A stretch of 64,000 nucleotides of DNA, from NCBI RefSeq assembly GCF_900292015.1, contig NZ_LR130759.1, forward strand, positions 4,836,001-4,900,000, read 5' to 3'. Within the stretch, counting starts at the first letter, position 1. Every line of letters starts with the position of its first letter. Position numbers and translations under genes: made by a program. This DNA is from Mycobacterium basiliense. Lineage in GTDB: Bacteria > Actinomycetota > Actinomycetes > Mycobacteriales > Mycobacteriaceae. Shown here piece after piece: positions 35,700 to 45,249 of the stretch. Under the pieces are notes generated by a model that was not told the origin of the DNA, made no database searches, and saw only the letters and a program-made list of their open reading frames with translations.

Positions 35700-36008
35700 A
35701 TGACGTTCTGGCATGGACTGTGGGCAAAGGCGGCGCCTCCGGTGGCGACCGGAGTTGTGGGAGTTGCGGCCTACGAGGCGCTGACGAAAGCCCCGTGGCG
35801 ATCGGCAACCGTGACGGCGACCGCGTGGAGCCTACGCACCGCGCGAGAGACCGAGCGCAGGACCAAGGCGGCCGCCGAACGGATCCGCCTGGCGGCCGCC
35901 GACGTGCTGGCCGAGGCGGCGGAGCGCGTGGGCGAGGAGGTTCCTCCGCCACCAGCGACAGCTGCAACCCCGACCATCGTGGCCGAGGCCGACAATGCTA
36001 GCCACTGA
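35700..36008 (+). CDS. DUF1490 small protein of the copper operon (Rv0968-like)
   Basis: A 102-residue protein. The N-terminus has a Gly/Ala hydrophobic segment ([18 protein letters not shown]) and the middle is an amphipathic, charged helix ([21 protein letters not shown]). It corresponds to Rv0968, the second gene of the cso operon, and its end overlaps the ctpV start by 14 bp. Molecular function is unknown. AAGGGAGC precedes ATG 35700. Confidence 0.85.
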   Translation: MTFWHGLWAKAAPPVATGVVGVAAYEALTKAPWRSATVTATAWSLRTARETERRTKAAAERIRLAAADVLAEAAERVGEEVPPPPATAATPTIVAEADNASH

Positions 36009-38391
36009 GGATCGTCGCCAAGCGGACGTCAACCTCACCGTTGTATCCGCCGCTGGCGGGCGGATGCGTGTGCATGCCAACGGGTTTGAGTTCGACGCCG
36101 CCCGGAGTGCTGCGGTCGAGGAGTCGGTCAGCCGGGTAGACGGTGTGCGCGCTGTGCGCACCTATCCGCGCACGGCGGCCATTGTGGTCTGGCATTCGCC
36201 CGGCCAGTGCGATACCGCGGCGGTGCTGTCAGCGATCACGGATTTCAAGTACGTCCCCGCCGGGGCCGAGTCTGAACGTGTCGCACACGCGGCCGATCAC
36301 AGCAACGGCGGCGTCGTGGGGAAAATCATCGGCGGAATCGCCCGAACGCTGCTGGGTCTGCGCGCGGACGAACAAGACCACCCACCGCAGATCGCGAGGC
36401 TGCGGGCGGCGCTCGAGCGCATCGGCTATTCACCCGATCCGATGCCCCCGCCCCAGCTCTCACCGCGAGACGAAGTCAGCAGCGGGATTCGTTTCTGGCT
36501 GCGACGGGTGTGGCTAGCGTGGCCGCTAGGGCTGCTGGCCTCCGGTTTGACGATGTTCTTTGGCGCCTACTCGTGGGCCGGATGGCTGGCGCTCGCCGCC
36601 ACGATACCCGTGCAATTCGTCGCGGGGTGGCCGTTCCTGGTGGGGGCCGTGCAGCAAGCGCGGGCCAGGTCGGCGAACATGAACACGCTGATTTCGCTGG
36701 GCACACTGACCGCGTTCGTCTACTCCACGTATCAGCTGTTCGTCGGCGGACCGCTGTTTTTTGACACCGCGGCATTGATCATCGCGTTCGTGGTGTTGGG
36801 CCGCTACTTCGAAGCCACGGCGCACGGTAAGACGCGGGAAGCGATCAGCAAGCTACTGGAGATGGGCGCCAAAGAAGCCCGATTAATCGTGGACGGCGAG
36901 GAACACCTGATGCCGGTCGAGCGGGTGCGAGTCGGAGATCTGGTGCGGATTCGACCCGGCGAGAAAATCCCCGTCGATGGCGAGGTGATCGACGGACGGG
37001 CGGCGGTCGACGAGTCGATGCTCACCGGCGAGTCCGTTCCAGTCGAAAAGGCGGTGGGCGACCGGGTTGCCGGCGCCACCATCAACACCGATGGGTTGCT
37101 GACAGTGCGCGCCACCGCTGTCGGAGCGGACACGGCATTGGCGCAGATCGTGCGCTTGGTCGAGCAAGCGCAGGGCGGCAAGGCTCCGGTGCAACGGTTG
37201 GCCGATCGGGTCTCCGCGGTGTTCGTGCCGATCGTCGTTGGTGTTGCCGTCGCGACCTTTGCCGGGTGGTCGCTGATCGCCGCCAACCCGGTGGCCGGCA
37301 TGACCGCGGCGGTCTCGGTGCTGATCATCGCGTGCCCGTGTGCGCTGGGCCTGGCCACACCCACAGCGATCATTGTCGGCACCGGTCGAGGCGCAGACAT
37401 GGGGATCCTGGTCAAAGGTGGCGAGGTGCTGGAGATCTCGAAGAAGATCGACACCGTCGTGTTCGACAAGACCGGCACTCTCACCCGCGCCCACATGCAG
37501 CTCACTGACGTCATCGCCGGAAATCGGCGCCAGCCCGATGCGGTGCTGCGGATCGCCGCCGCGGTCGAGGCGGGCTCCGAACACCCCATCGGAGCCGCCA
37601 TCGTTTCCGGCGCCCGCGATCGGGAGGTGGAAATTCCGGCCGCCACGGCGTTCGCCAACCTGGCCGGGCATGGGGTCCGGGGCGAGGTTGACGGCAAGCC
37701 CGTGCTGGTCGGACGGCGCAAGCTGGTCGACGAGCAGGATTTGCGCCTGCCCGACTACCTGGCTGCAGCGGCCGCGGACCTCGAGGAACGCGGCCGCACC
37801 GCGGTGTTCGTCGGCCAGGATGGCCAGGTTGTGGGGGTGCTCGCGGTGGCCGACACCGTCAAAGACGACGCCGCCGACGTGGTCCAGCACCTGCACGCCA
37901 TGGGCCTGCAGGTGGCATTGATCACCGGCGACAATGCCCGCACGACCGCCGCGATCGCGGCTCAAGTCGGTATCGACCGAGTGCTCGCCGAAGTCCTACC
38001 GGCCGACAAAGTCGGCGAGGTACGGCGGCTGCAGGACGAAGGCCGCGTCGTCGCGATGGTTGGTGACGGTGTCAACGACGCGCCCGCTCTGGTGCAGGCC
38101 GATCTGGGCATTGCGATCGGCAGCGGCACCGATGTGGCCATCGAGGCCTCCGATATCACGCTGATGTCGGACCGGCTGGACGGTGTCGTTCTTGCGATCG
38201 ACCTGTCCCGGCAGACGCTACGCACGATCTATCAGAACCTGGGCTGGGCATTCGGCTACAACACCGCGGCGATACCGCTTGCCGCGCTGGGTCTGTTGCA
38301 TCCGGTCGTCGCGGGCGCCGCCATGGGTTTGTCCTCGGTCAGCGTGGTGACGAATTCGCTGCGGTTGCGCCGCTTCGGCCGCGCACGGTGA
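35995..38391 (+). CDS. ctpV: Copper-exporting P1B-type ATPase CtpV
   Basis: A 798-residue heavy-metal P-type ATPase. The N-terminus is a degenerate metal-binding domain. The membrane metal site CPC is in [14 protein letters not shown], the phosphorylation motif is FDKTGTLT, the HP locus is SEHPIG, and GDGVND lies near the C-terminus. It exports copper, with CsoR controlling the operon, matching M. tuberculosis Rv0969. It overlaps the DUF1490 gene. Confidence 0.95.
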   Translation: MLATEDRRQADVNLTVVSAAGGRMRVHANGFEFDAARSAAVEESVSRVDGVRAVRTYPRTAAIVVWHSPGQCDTAAVLSAITDFKYVPAGAESERVAHAADHSNGGVVGKIIGGIARTLLGLRADEQDHPPQIARLRAALERIGYSPDPMPPPQLSPRDEVSSGIRFWLRRVWLAWPLGLLASGLTMFFGAYSWAGWLALAATIPVQFVAGWPFLVGAVQQARARSANMNTLISLGTLTAFVYSTYQLFVGGPLFFDTAALIIAFVVLGRYFEATAHGKTREAISKLLEMGAKEARLIVDGEEHLMPVERVRVGDLVRIRPGEKIPVDGEVIDGRAAVDESMLTGESVPVEKAVGDRVAGATINTDGLLTVRATAVGADTALAQIVRLVEQAQGGKAPVQRLADRVSAVFVPIVVGVAVATFAGWSLIAANPVAGMTAAVSVLIIACPCALGLATPTAIIVGTGRGADMGILVKGGEVLEISKKIDTVVFDKTGTLTRAHMQLTDVIAGNRRQPDAVLRIAAAVEAGSEHPIGAAIVSGARDREVEIPAATAFANLAGHGVRGEVDGKPVLVGRRKLVDEQDLRLPDYLAAAAADLEERGRTAVFVGQDGQVVGVLAVADTVKDDAADVVQHLHAMGLQVALITGDNARTTAAIAAQVGIDRVLAEVLPADKVGEVRRLQDEGRVVAMVGDGVNDAPALVQADLGIAIGSGTDVAIEASDITLMSDRLDGVVLAIDLSRQTLRTIYQNLGWAFGYNTAAIPLAALGLLHPVVAGAAMGLSSVSVVTNSLRLRRFGRAR

Positions 38392-38449
38392 TCGCGGCCG
38401 AAGTCGCGGATGCCTTCGATCGCACGCCATCTGGGACCGCGGCTCTCCC

Positions 38450-39067
38450 ATGATTCATGACCTGACGCTTCGTTGGCTGGTCACCGGATTGTTCGCACTG
38501 TCGGCCGCCGAATGTGGTGTACCGATCGTCACCAAGCGCGGACCGTGGACGTTGGTCGTCAGTCATGGCTTGCATTTCCTGATGGCGGTTGCGATGGCCG
38601 CGATGGCCTGGCCCTGGGGCGCACAGTCACCGACCAGCGAACTCGCCGTGTTTTTTCTGCTGGCTGCAGTGTGGTTCGCGACAGCGGCCGTCCGCGCAGT
38701 CGAAACCAGGACCGCGCGACTCCGGTGCGGCTACTACAGCCTGATGATGCTGGCGACCGCCTGGATGTACATCGCGATGGACGGTGTGTTGGTCCTGACC
38801 CGGCATCCCCAGACGGGAGCCTTGATGCCGGGCACCAACATGGCGGCAATGGACATGCCCGCTACCGCCGGGGCGCCGATTTGGTTCAGTGCCGCCAATT
38901 GGCTTGGCGCCGTATGTTTCGCGGTCGCGGCCGCATTCTGGACATGCCGGCCCTACATCGCGCATCGAAGAAAAGAACAGCGGTGCGACTTGCTCGCCAA
39001 CTTGGGCCAGGCGGCCATGGCCGCCGGGATGACGATATTGTTTTCCGCCGCGCTCTTCGCCATCTAG
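38450..39067 (+). CDS. DUF5134 membrane protein (Rv0970-like)
   Basis: A 205-residue polytopic membrane protein with about six helices and a Met-rich patch (MAAMDMPATA near residue 131), which may contact copper. It corresponds to Rv0970, the last gene of the cso operon. Its exact role in copper resistance is unknown. Confidence 0.85.
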   Translation: MIHDLTLRWLVTGLFALSAAECGVPIVTKRGPWTLVVSHGLHFLMAVAMAAMAWPWGAQSPTSELAVFFLLAAVWFATAAVRAVETRTARLRCGYYSLMMLATAWMYIAMDGVLVLTRHPQTGALMPGTNMAAMDMPATAGAPIWFSAANWLGAVCFAVAAAFWTCRPYIAHRRKEQRCDLLANLGQAAMAAGMTILFSAALFAI

Positions 39068-39118
39068 CCCGCGCCACGCACGCCGCCGTCGAGAACGGGC
39101 CGCTTCGTGGAGTTTCCG

Positions 39119-39124
39119 TAAAGT
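39119..39124 (+). promoter_or_regulatory. Leaderless -10 box of the GcvT-like gene
   Basis: TAAAGT lies 6 nt before GTG 39131. Confidence 0.5.
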
Positions 39125-39130
39125 TGTTGT

Positions 39131-40222
39131 GTGACCGCAATTCCTGCACCCGAGTCCGGACCCGACGCCGGAGCCGTCTGGCATTACGGCGATCCGCTGG
39201 GCGAACAGCGCGCCGCCGAAACCGACGCGGTGGTGGTGGACCGCTCGCATCGCGCCGTGCTCGCACTGACCGGCAAGGACCGGCAAACCTGGCTGCACAG
39301 CATTTCCACCCAGCACGTCAGCGAACTTCCGGACGGCGCCAGTACGCAAAACCTCAGTCTGGACGGACAGGGTCGGGTAGAAGACCACTGGATCCAGACC
39401 GAATTGGGCGCTACCACCTACCTCGACACGGAGCCATGGCGCGGCGAGCCGCTGTTGACCTATCTGCGCAAGATGGTGTTCTGGTCGGAGGTCAGCGCCG
39501 ACAGCGCAGACCTGGTTGTGCTGTCTTTGTTGGGTCCGCGGCTGTCCGACCAGGCGGTAGTGGATGTGTTGTGCCTGAAGGCGTTGCCCGACGAGCTCAC
39601 CGCGGCGCCGCTCCCCGGCGGCGGATTTGTCCGGCGAATGCCGGCGCCGTCCGGCCAAATCGAGCTGGATGTGGTGGTACCGCGGGAGGAATCCGCTGAC
39701 TGGCAGCGAGGCTTGACGCAGGCGGGCGTACGACCGGCCGGAGTGTGGGCCTACGAAGCCCTTCGGGTGGCGGCCGGCCGGCCGCGGCTGGGTGTCGACA
39801 CCGATGAACGCACGATTCCCCATGAGGTGGGCTGGATCGGCGGCCCGGGCGCCGGCGCCGTGCACCTGGACAAGGGTTGCTACCGCGGTCAAGAAACCGT
39901 GGCACGGGTGCACAACCTGGGCAAGCCGCCGCGGATGCTGGTCTTGTTGCATCTGGACGGCTCCGCGGATCGACCGTCCACCGGCGATGCGGTGGTGGCC
40001 GGGGGGCGCAGCGTCGGACGGCTAGGAACCGTGGTCGAGCATGTCGACCTGGGGCCAATCTCCTTGGCCTTGCTCAAGCGCGGCCTGCCAGCCAACACCG
40101 CCCTGCTGACCGGCCCCGAAGGCGATGTCGCCGCCGTGATCGACGTCGATTCCCTGCCGCCCACCGACGAAGTGGGTGCCGGACGGCTGGCCGTCGAGCG
40201 ATTGCGAGGTCACGGCCGATGA
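39131..40222 (+). CDS. YgfZ/GcvT-like folate-binding protein (Rv0811c-like)
   Basis: A 363-residue protein with the YgfZ signature KGCYRGQETVARVHN. YgfZ proteins bind folate and help maintain some iron-sulfur enzymes. It matches Rv0811c. Transcription from TAAAGT is probably leaderless, with GTG 39131 as start. It follows the copper operon but has its own promoter. Confidence 0.88.
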   Translation: MTAIPAPESGPDAGAVWHYGDPLGEQRAAETDAVVVDRSHRAVLALTGKDRQTWLHSISTQHVSELPDGASTQNLSLDGQGRVEDHWIQTELGATTYLDTEPWRGEPLLTYLRKMVFWSEVSADSADLVVLSLLGPRLSDQAVVDVLCLKALPDELTAAPLPGGGFVRRMPAPSGQIELDVVVPREESADWQRGLTQAGVRPAGVWAYEALRVAAGRPRLGVDTDERTIPHEVGWIGGPGAGAVHLDKGCYRGQETVARVHNLGKPPRMLVLLHLDGSADRPSTGDAVVAGGRSVGRLGTVVEHVDLGPISLALLKRGLPANTALLTGPEGDVAAVIDVDSLPPTDEVGAGRLAVERLRGHGR

Positions 40223-40328
40223 TCCCGATGAAACCAGCCATCGGGTCCGGGCGGGCAGGCAGGGCGCACCCACGTCCGCCCGTGCGGCACGGTAAGCTGT
40301 CGGCAGGACAATAACGACACTAAGAGAT

Positions 40329-40356
40329 CGGAGCCGCCTACTCGTAGGCCGCTCCG
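40329..40356 (+). promoter_or_regulatory. Leader hairpin before the DUF3073 gene
   Basis: CGGAGC pairs with GCTCCG and GCCTA with TAGGC around a CTCG loop, one mismatch between, giving about 11 pairs. TTATTT follows, so it may act as a terminator of the upstream gene or an attenuator. A second small hairpin, GGGGG-TT-CCCCC (about 40368-40379), directly abuts the DUF3073 ATG and could hide the start. Confidence 0.5.
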
Positions 40357-40379
40357 TTATTTCGCGAGGGGGTTCCCCC

Positions 40380-40562
40380 ATGGGCCGCGGCCGTGCTAAG
40401 GCAAAGCAGACCAAGGTTGCTCGAGAACTGAAATACAGCTCCCCGCAGACAGACTTCCAGCGGCTTCAACGTGAGCTGTCGGGGACAAGTGCCGACGCAT
40501 CCGACCACGCAGACGACGAGTCCGATGACTCGTGGAGCGACGAGGACGGCTGGCGTCGCTAG
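40380..40562 (+). CDS. DUF3073 small acidic protein (Rv0810c)
   Basis: A 60-residue protein with a basic N-terminus (MGRGRAKAKQTK) and an acidic, Ser/Asp-rich tail ending GWRR. It matches Rv0810c of the DUF3073 family, widespread in actinobacteria and of unknown function. It has no signal or membrane segment. Its leader contains strong hairpins. Confidence 0.9.
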   Translation: MGRGRAKAKQTKVARELKYSSPQTDFQRLQRELSGTSADASDHADDESDDSWSDEDGWRR

Positions 40563-40726
40563 GGGCCAACAACCCCACTCACACTCTCCAGGCCGTCATC
40601 GTGCCGTTGTGGCCTTTGTGCTCGCGGCGCACATTGTGACATTGAACAAATTGCCGCCCGCCAATGACACCCAAGGGCGCTAGCGCCGATTGCGCCGGGT
40701 TTCGCCCACCAAAGGGAGTGCGGGTT

Positions 40727-41830
40727 CTAGAACCTGGGGTGCTGACCCACCAGTGTGGCGCGGGGACCTTCTTTCCCGCCCTTGCAAACCGTCCCTAGCA
40801 CCCAGCAGTCCAAGTGCCGCGCGGTCAAGATGGCCAAGGCGCGGTCGGTGTCCTCGGGCGCAACCACGGCGACCATGCCGACACCCATATTGAACGTCTT
40901 TTCCATCTCTTCACGTATCACCCGGCCACGCTGAGCGATCATGGCGAACACCGGCGCCGGGGTCCACGTGCCCCGGTCTACCTCGGCCACTAGGCCGTGT
41001 GGGATAACCCTCTCCAGATTGCCGGCCAGGCCACCGCCGGTGACATGGCAGAACGTGCGGACGTGTGTCTCGGCGGCCAACGCTAGGCAGTCCTTTGCGT
41101 AGATGCGCGTCGGCTCCAACAGTTCTTCGCCCAGAGTGCGACCGAACTCCTCGACATAACCAGCCAGATTCATCCGGTCGATCTCCAGGAGCACGCTGCG
41201 GGCCAGCGAGTATCCATTGGAATGCAGGCCGGACGACCCCATAGCGATGATGACGTCGCCAGGCTTCACGCGTTCTGGGCCAAGCACATCGTCGGCCTCG
41301 ACCACCCCGACACCGGTGGCCGAGATGTCGTAGTGATCCGGCTCCATCAGGCCGGGATGTTCGGCGGTCTCGCCGCCCAGCAGCGCGCAACCGGCACGCA
41401 CGCAACCCTCGGCGATGCCGCTCACGATGGCACTCACCCGTTCTGGCACCGTGCGCCCGACCGCGATGTAGTCCTGCAGGAACAGCGGCTCGGCACCACA
41501 AACCACGAGGTCATCGACCACCATCGCGACCAGGTCGAGGCCCACCGTGTCGTGTTTGTCCATTGCCTGAGCGACCGCCAGCTTGGTGCCGACACCGTCG
41601 GTTGAGGCGGCGAGCACCGGTTCGCGGTAGTCGCCGCGGAGAGCGAACAATCCGGCAAACCCGCCGAGCCCGCCACGCACCTCGGGTCTAGTGGCCTTGG
41701 TAGCCAACGGCTTGAACAACTCGACGGCGCGGTCACCGGCCTCAATGTCCACCCCCGCCGATGCGTAGGTGATGCCCTGGCCGCCCAGGCTGCTTCCGGA
41801 GCTTTCTAGACTTTTCGGGAGATCCGTCAT
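40727..41830 (-). CDS. purM: Phosphoribosylformylglycinamidine cyclo-ligase PurM
   Basis: A 367-residue AIR synthetase. Landmarks are TYASAGVDIEAGD at the start, STDGVGTKL, GGETAEHPG and MGSSGLHSNGYS. It makes aminoimidazole ribotide in purine synthesis and matches Rv0809. purF lies 96 bp upstream on the same strand, so they probably form an operon. Confidence 0.95.
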   Translation of the reverse strand: MTDLPKSLESSGSSLGGQGITYASAGVDIEAGDRAVELFKPLATKATRPEVRGGLGGFAGLFALRGDYREPVLAASTDGVGTKLAVAQAMDKHDTVGLDLVAMVVDDLVVCGAEPLFLQDYIAVGRTVPERVSAIVSGIAEGCVRAGCALLGGETAEHPGLMEPDHYDISATGVGVVEADDVLGPERVKPGDVIIAMGSSGLHSNGYSLARSVLLEIDRMNLAGYVEEFGRTLGEELLEPTRIYAKDCLALAAETHVRTFCHVTGGGLAGNLERVIPHGLVAEVDRGTWTPAPVFAMIAQRGRVIREEMEKTFNMGVGMVAVVAPEDTDRALAILTARHLDCWVLGTVCKGGKEGPRATLVGQHPRF

Positions 41831-41925
41831 CGCGATAAAGGCTACCGGGCCGCGGGCGACACCGGTATCGGCAACCGGCTCTGGTGGCTACCGCACGTCC
41901 GCACCCGGCCCCGGCGCGTACTCAG

Positions 41926-43506
41926 TCAGCGCCCCAGTGGCACTTCATCGGCGGCCAGATCGCTCAGCGTGGCTCCACGCGCGGCATTGGCGAGCATGTG
42001 CTCGATGACGTTCTTGCCCAGCGCAGTCTCGCTGGGCAGCTCGATCGGGTATCTGCCGTCGAAGCAGGCGGTGCAGAGCCTGGTGGTGGGCTGTTCGGTG
42101 GCGGCAACCAAGCCCCGCAACGAAATGTAGCCCAGCGAGTCGGCGTTGATCGCATGCCGCACGGCTTCGAGCATTTCGCCCTCGTCCTCGACGGCGTTGG
42201 CGATCAGCTCGGCCGGCGACGGAAAGTCGATGCCGTAGAAGCACGGCCACTTCACCGGCGGCGACGCGATCCGCACATGCACCTCCACCGCGCCGGCCTC
42301 GCGAAGCATGCGCACCAGGGCACGCTGAGTGTTGCCACGCACGATCGAGTCGTCGACGACGATGAGCCGCTTACCGCGGATTACCTCTTTGAGGGGGTTG
42401 AGCTTCAGCCGGATACCGAGCTGGCGGATGGTCTGGGATGGCTGGATGAAGGTGCGCCCGACGTAGGCGTTCTTCATCAGACCCTGCCCGTACGGGATAC
42501 CGGACTCCTGCGCATAGCCAACTGCGGCGGGTGTGCCTGATTCCGGCACCCCGATCACCAGGTCGGCATCCACCGCGCGCTCCCGCGCCAGCCGACGACC
42601 GATCTCCACCCGGCTGGCATGCACCGACCGGCCGGCCAGCGTGCTGTCCGGGCGTGCCAGGTAGACGTATTCGAAGATGCAGCCCTTGGGCGTGGGGTTG
42701 GCGAAGCGGGTGGACCGCACGCCGTCGGCGTCGATCGCCAGCAACTCGCCCGGCTCGATGTCACGGACGAATGAGGCACCGACGATGTCGAGCGCGGCGG
42801 TTTCGGAGGCGACCACCCAGCCGCGGTCCAGCCGCCCGAGCGACAGCGGTCGTACCCCGTAGGGGTCGCGGCACGCGTACAGCGTGTTTTCGTCCATGAA
42901 GGTCAGACAGAACGCCCCGCGCACGGTCGGCAACAGTTCCAGCGCCGCCTGTTCCAGCGAGGAATCGGCGGCTCCGTGGGCTAGCAGCGCGCCCAGAATG
43001 TCGGAGTCCGTCGTCGCCGGGGCCGGGGATCGGTTACCGATCAATCCCGCATCCCGGGCGCGCGCAGCAAGGGCCGCCGTGTTGACAAGATTCCCGTTGT
43101 GACCCAACGCAACTCCGGTGCCGGCCGCGGTGTTGCGGAACACCGGCTGGGCATTCTCCCACGTGGTATCGCCCGTGGTGGAGTAGCGGCAGTGCCCGAT
43201 GGCGACGTGGCCCTGCATGGCCGCCAACGTCTGCTCGTCGAACACCTGGCTAACCAGGCCGAGGTCCTTGAAGACCAGCACCTGTGAGCCGTCGGCGACC
43301 GCGATCCCCGCGGCCTCCTGACCACGGTGCTGCAGTGCGTAAAGGCCGTAATAGGTGAGTTTGGCGACATCTTCACCTGGGGCCCAGACCCCGAATACAC
43401 CACACTCTTCACGGGGCGAGTTCAGGTCCTGCTCGGGCTGCTGGACGGTCACGGTCTGGCGGCTCCCTGGGGCGCGGTTGGTGACGTATAGGGAGTGTAC
43501 GGCCAC
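41926..43506 (-). CDS. purF: Amidophosphoribosyltransferase PurF
   Basis: A 526-residue enzyme that commits PRPP to purine synthesis. A propeptide precedes the catalytic Cys in EECGVFGVWAP, the glutaminase N-terminal nucleophile. The phosphoribosyltransferase PRPP site is VVDDSIVRGNTQRA. Four cysteines near the C-terminus fit the iron-sulfur cluster of Bacillus-type PurF. It matches Rv0808. Confidence 0.95.
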   Translation of the reverse strand: MAVHSLYVTNRAPGSRQTVTVQQPEQDLNSPREECGVFGVWAPGEDVAKLTYYGLYALQHRGQEAAGIAVADGSQVLVFKDLGLVSQVFDEQTLAAMQGHVAIGHCRYSTTGDTTWENAQPVFRNTAAGTGVALGHNGNLVNTAALAARARDAGLIGNRSPAPATTDSDILGALLAHGAADSSLEQAALELLPTVRGAFCLTFMDENTLYACRDPYGVRPLSLGRLDRGWVVASETAALDIVGASFVRDIEPGELLAIDADGVRSTRFANPTPKGCIFEYVYLARPDSTLAGRSVHASRVEIGRRLARERAVDADLVIGVPESGTPAAVGYAQESGIPYGQGLMKNAYVGRTFIQPSQTIRQLGIRLKLNPLKEVIRGKRLIVVDDSIVRGNTQRALVRMLREAGAVEVHVRIASPPVKWPCFYGIDFPSPAELIANAVEDEGEMLEAVRHAINADSLGYISLRGLVAATEQPTTRLCTACFDGRYPIELPSETALGKNVIEHMLANAARGATLSDLAADEVPLGR

Positions 43507-43586
43507 AACGGCCCCGCCGACGAATCAAACCAGCGTGTTGCTCCCGGTCAAACCATCGTGTCGCGGCAAAACTGCAGTTCAGAACG

Positions 43587-43982
43587 CTAAATTTGGTTGA
43601 GGTCCAGCACCGGCAACCAATGCTGCAGTTCGCCGGCTCTGGAACCCGAAAGGGTCAATGCCCCCGTCTCGGCGGCCCTCGACAGCTCCAGCAACCCGGT
43701 GGCGACCAACAGCCAGGTCCTCGGGTCGGTCTGCACGACGTTGGGTGGCGTGCCGCGGGTGTGCTTAGGCCCGGAGATGCACTGCACCGCGACGAACGGC
43801 GGGATCCGGACCTCGACGCTGGCGCCGGGCGCCGCCGCGGCAAGGGTACGCGCGGTGAGCCGAACCGCCGTCGCCAACACCTCCCGGGTCGGGGCCGGAC
43901 GGGATTCGTCATGCAGCCAGTCCGCAATCGCCATGACAATCTGGCGAGTCTTTGCCGGATCGGCTCTATCGCGGGCGACCAT
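43587..43982 (-). CDS. Sterol-carrier-like conserved protein (Rv0807-like)
   Basis: A 131-residue protein matching the conserved hypothetical Rv0807, with weak resemblance to sterol carrier/MDMPI-type folds. Visible patches are PGASVEVRIPPFVAVQC and the C-terminal ELQHWLPVLDL. No catalytic motif or membrane segment is seen. It lies upstream of purF on the same strand and is divergent from the Mce gene. Confidence 0.75.
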   Translation of the reverse strand: MVARDRADPAKTRQIVMAIADWLHDESRPAPTREVLATAVRLTARTLAAAAPGASVEVRIPPFVAVQCISGPKHTRGTPPNVVQTDPRTWLLVATGLLELSRAAETGALTLSGSRAGELQHWLPVLDLNQI

Positions 43983-44001
43983 ACCTTAGGGTCTCAGAAT
44001 C

Positions 44002-45207
44002 ATGGATCCGCGAACGCGGGCACCGTACAAGCTCATTGGTCTGGCGAGCCTGATGGCCTTGGCGCTCGTCGGTACCATGCTGTACTGGCAGTTTCGCGGC
44101 AACTTCAGCCCCAAGACGAAGTTGACGATGATTGCACCGCGGGCCGGATTGGTGACCGATCCGGGAGCCAAGGTCACCTACAACGGCGTGCAAATCGGCC
44201 GGGTATCCAGCATTTCGGCGGTCATCCACGACGGCGCGCCGGCGGCCAAGCTGGTGTTAGACGTCAAACCAAGGTACGTCGAGTCGATTCCGGCCAACGT
44301 GGCCGCGGCCATCCAGGCGACCACCGTCTTCGGGAACAAATACGTGTCGCTGACCTCACCCAAAAAACCCGCGGGACAACACATCACACCGTCCGTGCCG
44401 ATCTATGCAACGGCGGTGACCACAGAATTCAACACGCTGTTCGAACACGTGACCGCGATCACCGAGACGGTTGATCCGGTCAAACTCAACCTGACGCTGA
44501 GCGCGGCCGCACAGGCACTAAGTGGCTTGGGCGACAAGTTGGGCACCGCCCTGATCAACGGCAACGCCATCCTCGACGAGGTAAACCCGACGATGCCGCA
44601 GGTCCGCGACGACCTTCGGAAGTTGGCAACGCTGGGCGACATCTACGCCGACGCCTCGCCGGACTTGTGGGCCGCGATCGAGCAGACGGTGACCACCGCG
44701 CACACCCTCAACCAGCAACAAAGCGACCTGGATGCGGCGTTGCTGGCGGCCGTGGGGCTGGGCAACAACGGCAACGAGGTGTTCGGCCGAGGCGGGCCGT
44801 ACCTGTCGCGCGGGGCCGTCGACCTGCTTCCGTCTGCCCAGCTACTCGACGAATATAGTCCCGAAATCTTCTGCACGATCCGTAACTACGATCACGTCGC
44901 GCCCAGGATCCGCAATGCACTCGGCTACAACGGCTACTCGCTGGGCGCGGCCTCCTCGGGCGCCATCTCGGGTGCACCGAATCCGTATCTCTACCCGGAG
45001 AATCTGCCGCGGGTAAACGCAAGGGGAGGCCCCGGCGGCAAACCCGGATGCTGGCGGACCATTACTCGCAACTTGTGGCCGGCTCCCTATCTGGTGATGG
45101 ATGCCGGTGCGAGCATAGCGCCATATAACCATTTCGAACTCGGCCAACCATTGTTAACCGAATATGTCTGGGGTCGTCAATTCGGCGAGTACAGCATTAA
45201 CCCCTAA
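44002..45207 (+). CDS. Orphan MceA-family lipid transport protein
   Basis: A 401-residue Mce protein of the MceA type: a short cytoplasmic start, one transmembrane helix (about 10-28) and an MlaD/MCE domain (LTMIAPRAGLVTDPGAKVTYNGVQIG) with a helical tail ending near a Cys-containing loop (GKPGCWRT). MCE proteins usually work in six-gene operons with YrbE permeases, but none are here. It may plug into another Mce complex. ATG 44002 is a few bases after a TAGGGT box. Confidence 0.88.
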   Translation: MDPRTRAPYKLIGLASLMALALVGTMLYWQFRGNFSPKTKLTMIAPRAGLVTDPGAKVTYNGVQIGRVSSISAVIHDGAPAAKLVLDVKPRYVESIPANVAAAIQATTVFGNKYVSLTSPKKPAGQHITPSVPIYATAVTTEFNTLFEHVTAITETVDPVKLNLTLSAAAQALSGLGDKLGTALINGNAILDEVNPTMPQVRDDLRKLATLGDIYADASPDLWAAIEQTVTTAHTLNQQQSDLDAALLAAVGLGNNGNEVFGRGGPYLSRGAVDLLPSAQLLDEYSPEIFCTIRNYDHVAPRIRNALGYNGYSLGAASSGAISGAPNPYLYPENLPRVNARGGPGGKPGCWRTITRNLWPAPYLVMDAGASIAPYNHFELGQPLLTEYVWGRQFGEYSINP

Positions 45208-45249
45208 CGTTTTCTAAGCCCCAACACCACATGACACGAGAGACGAACA

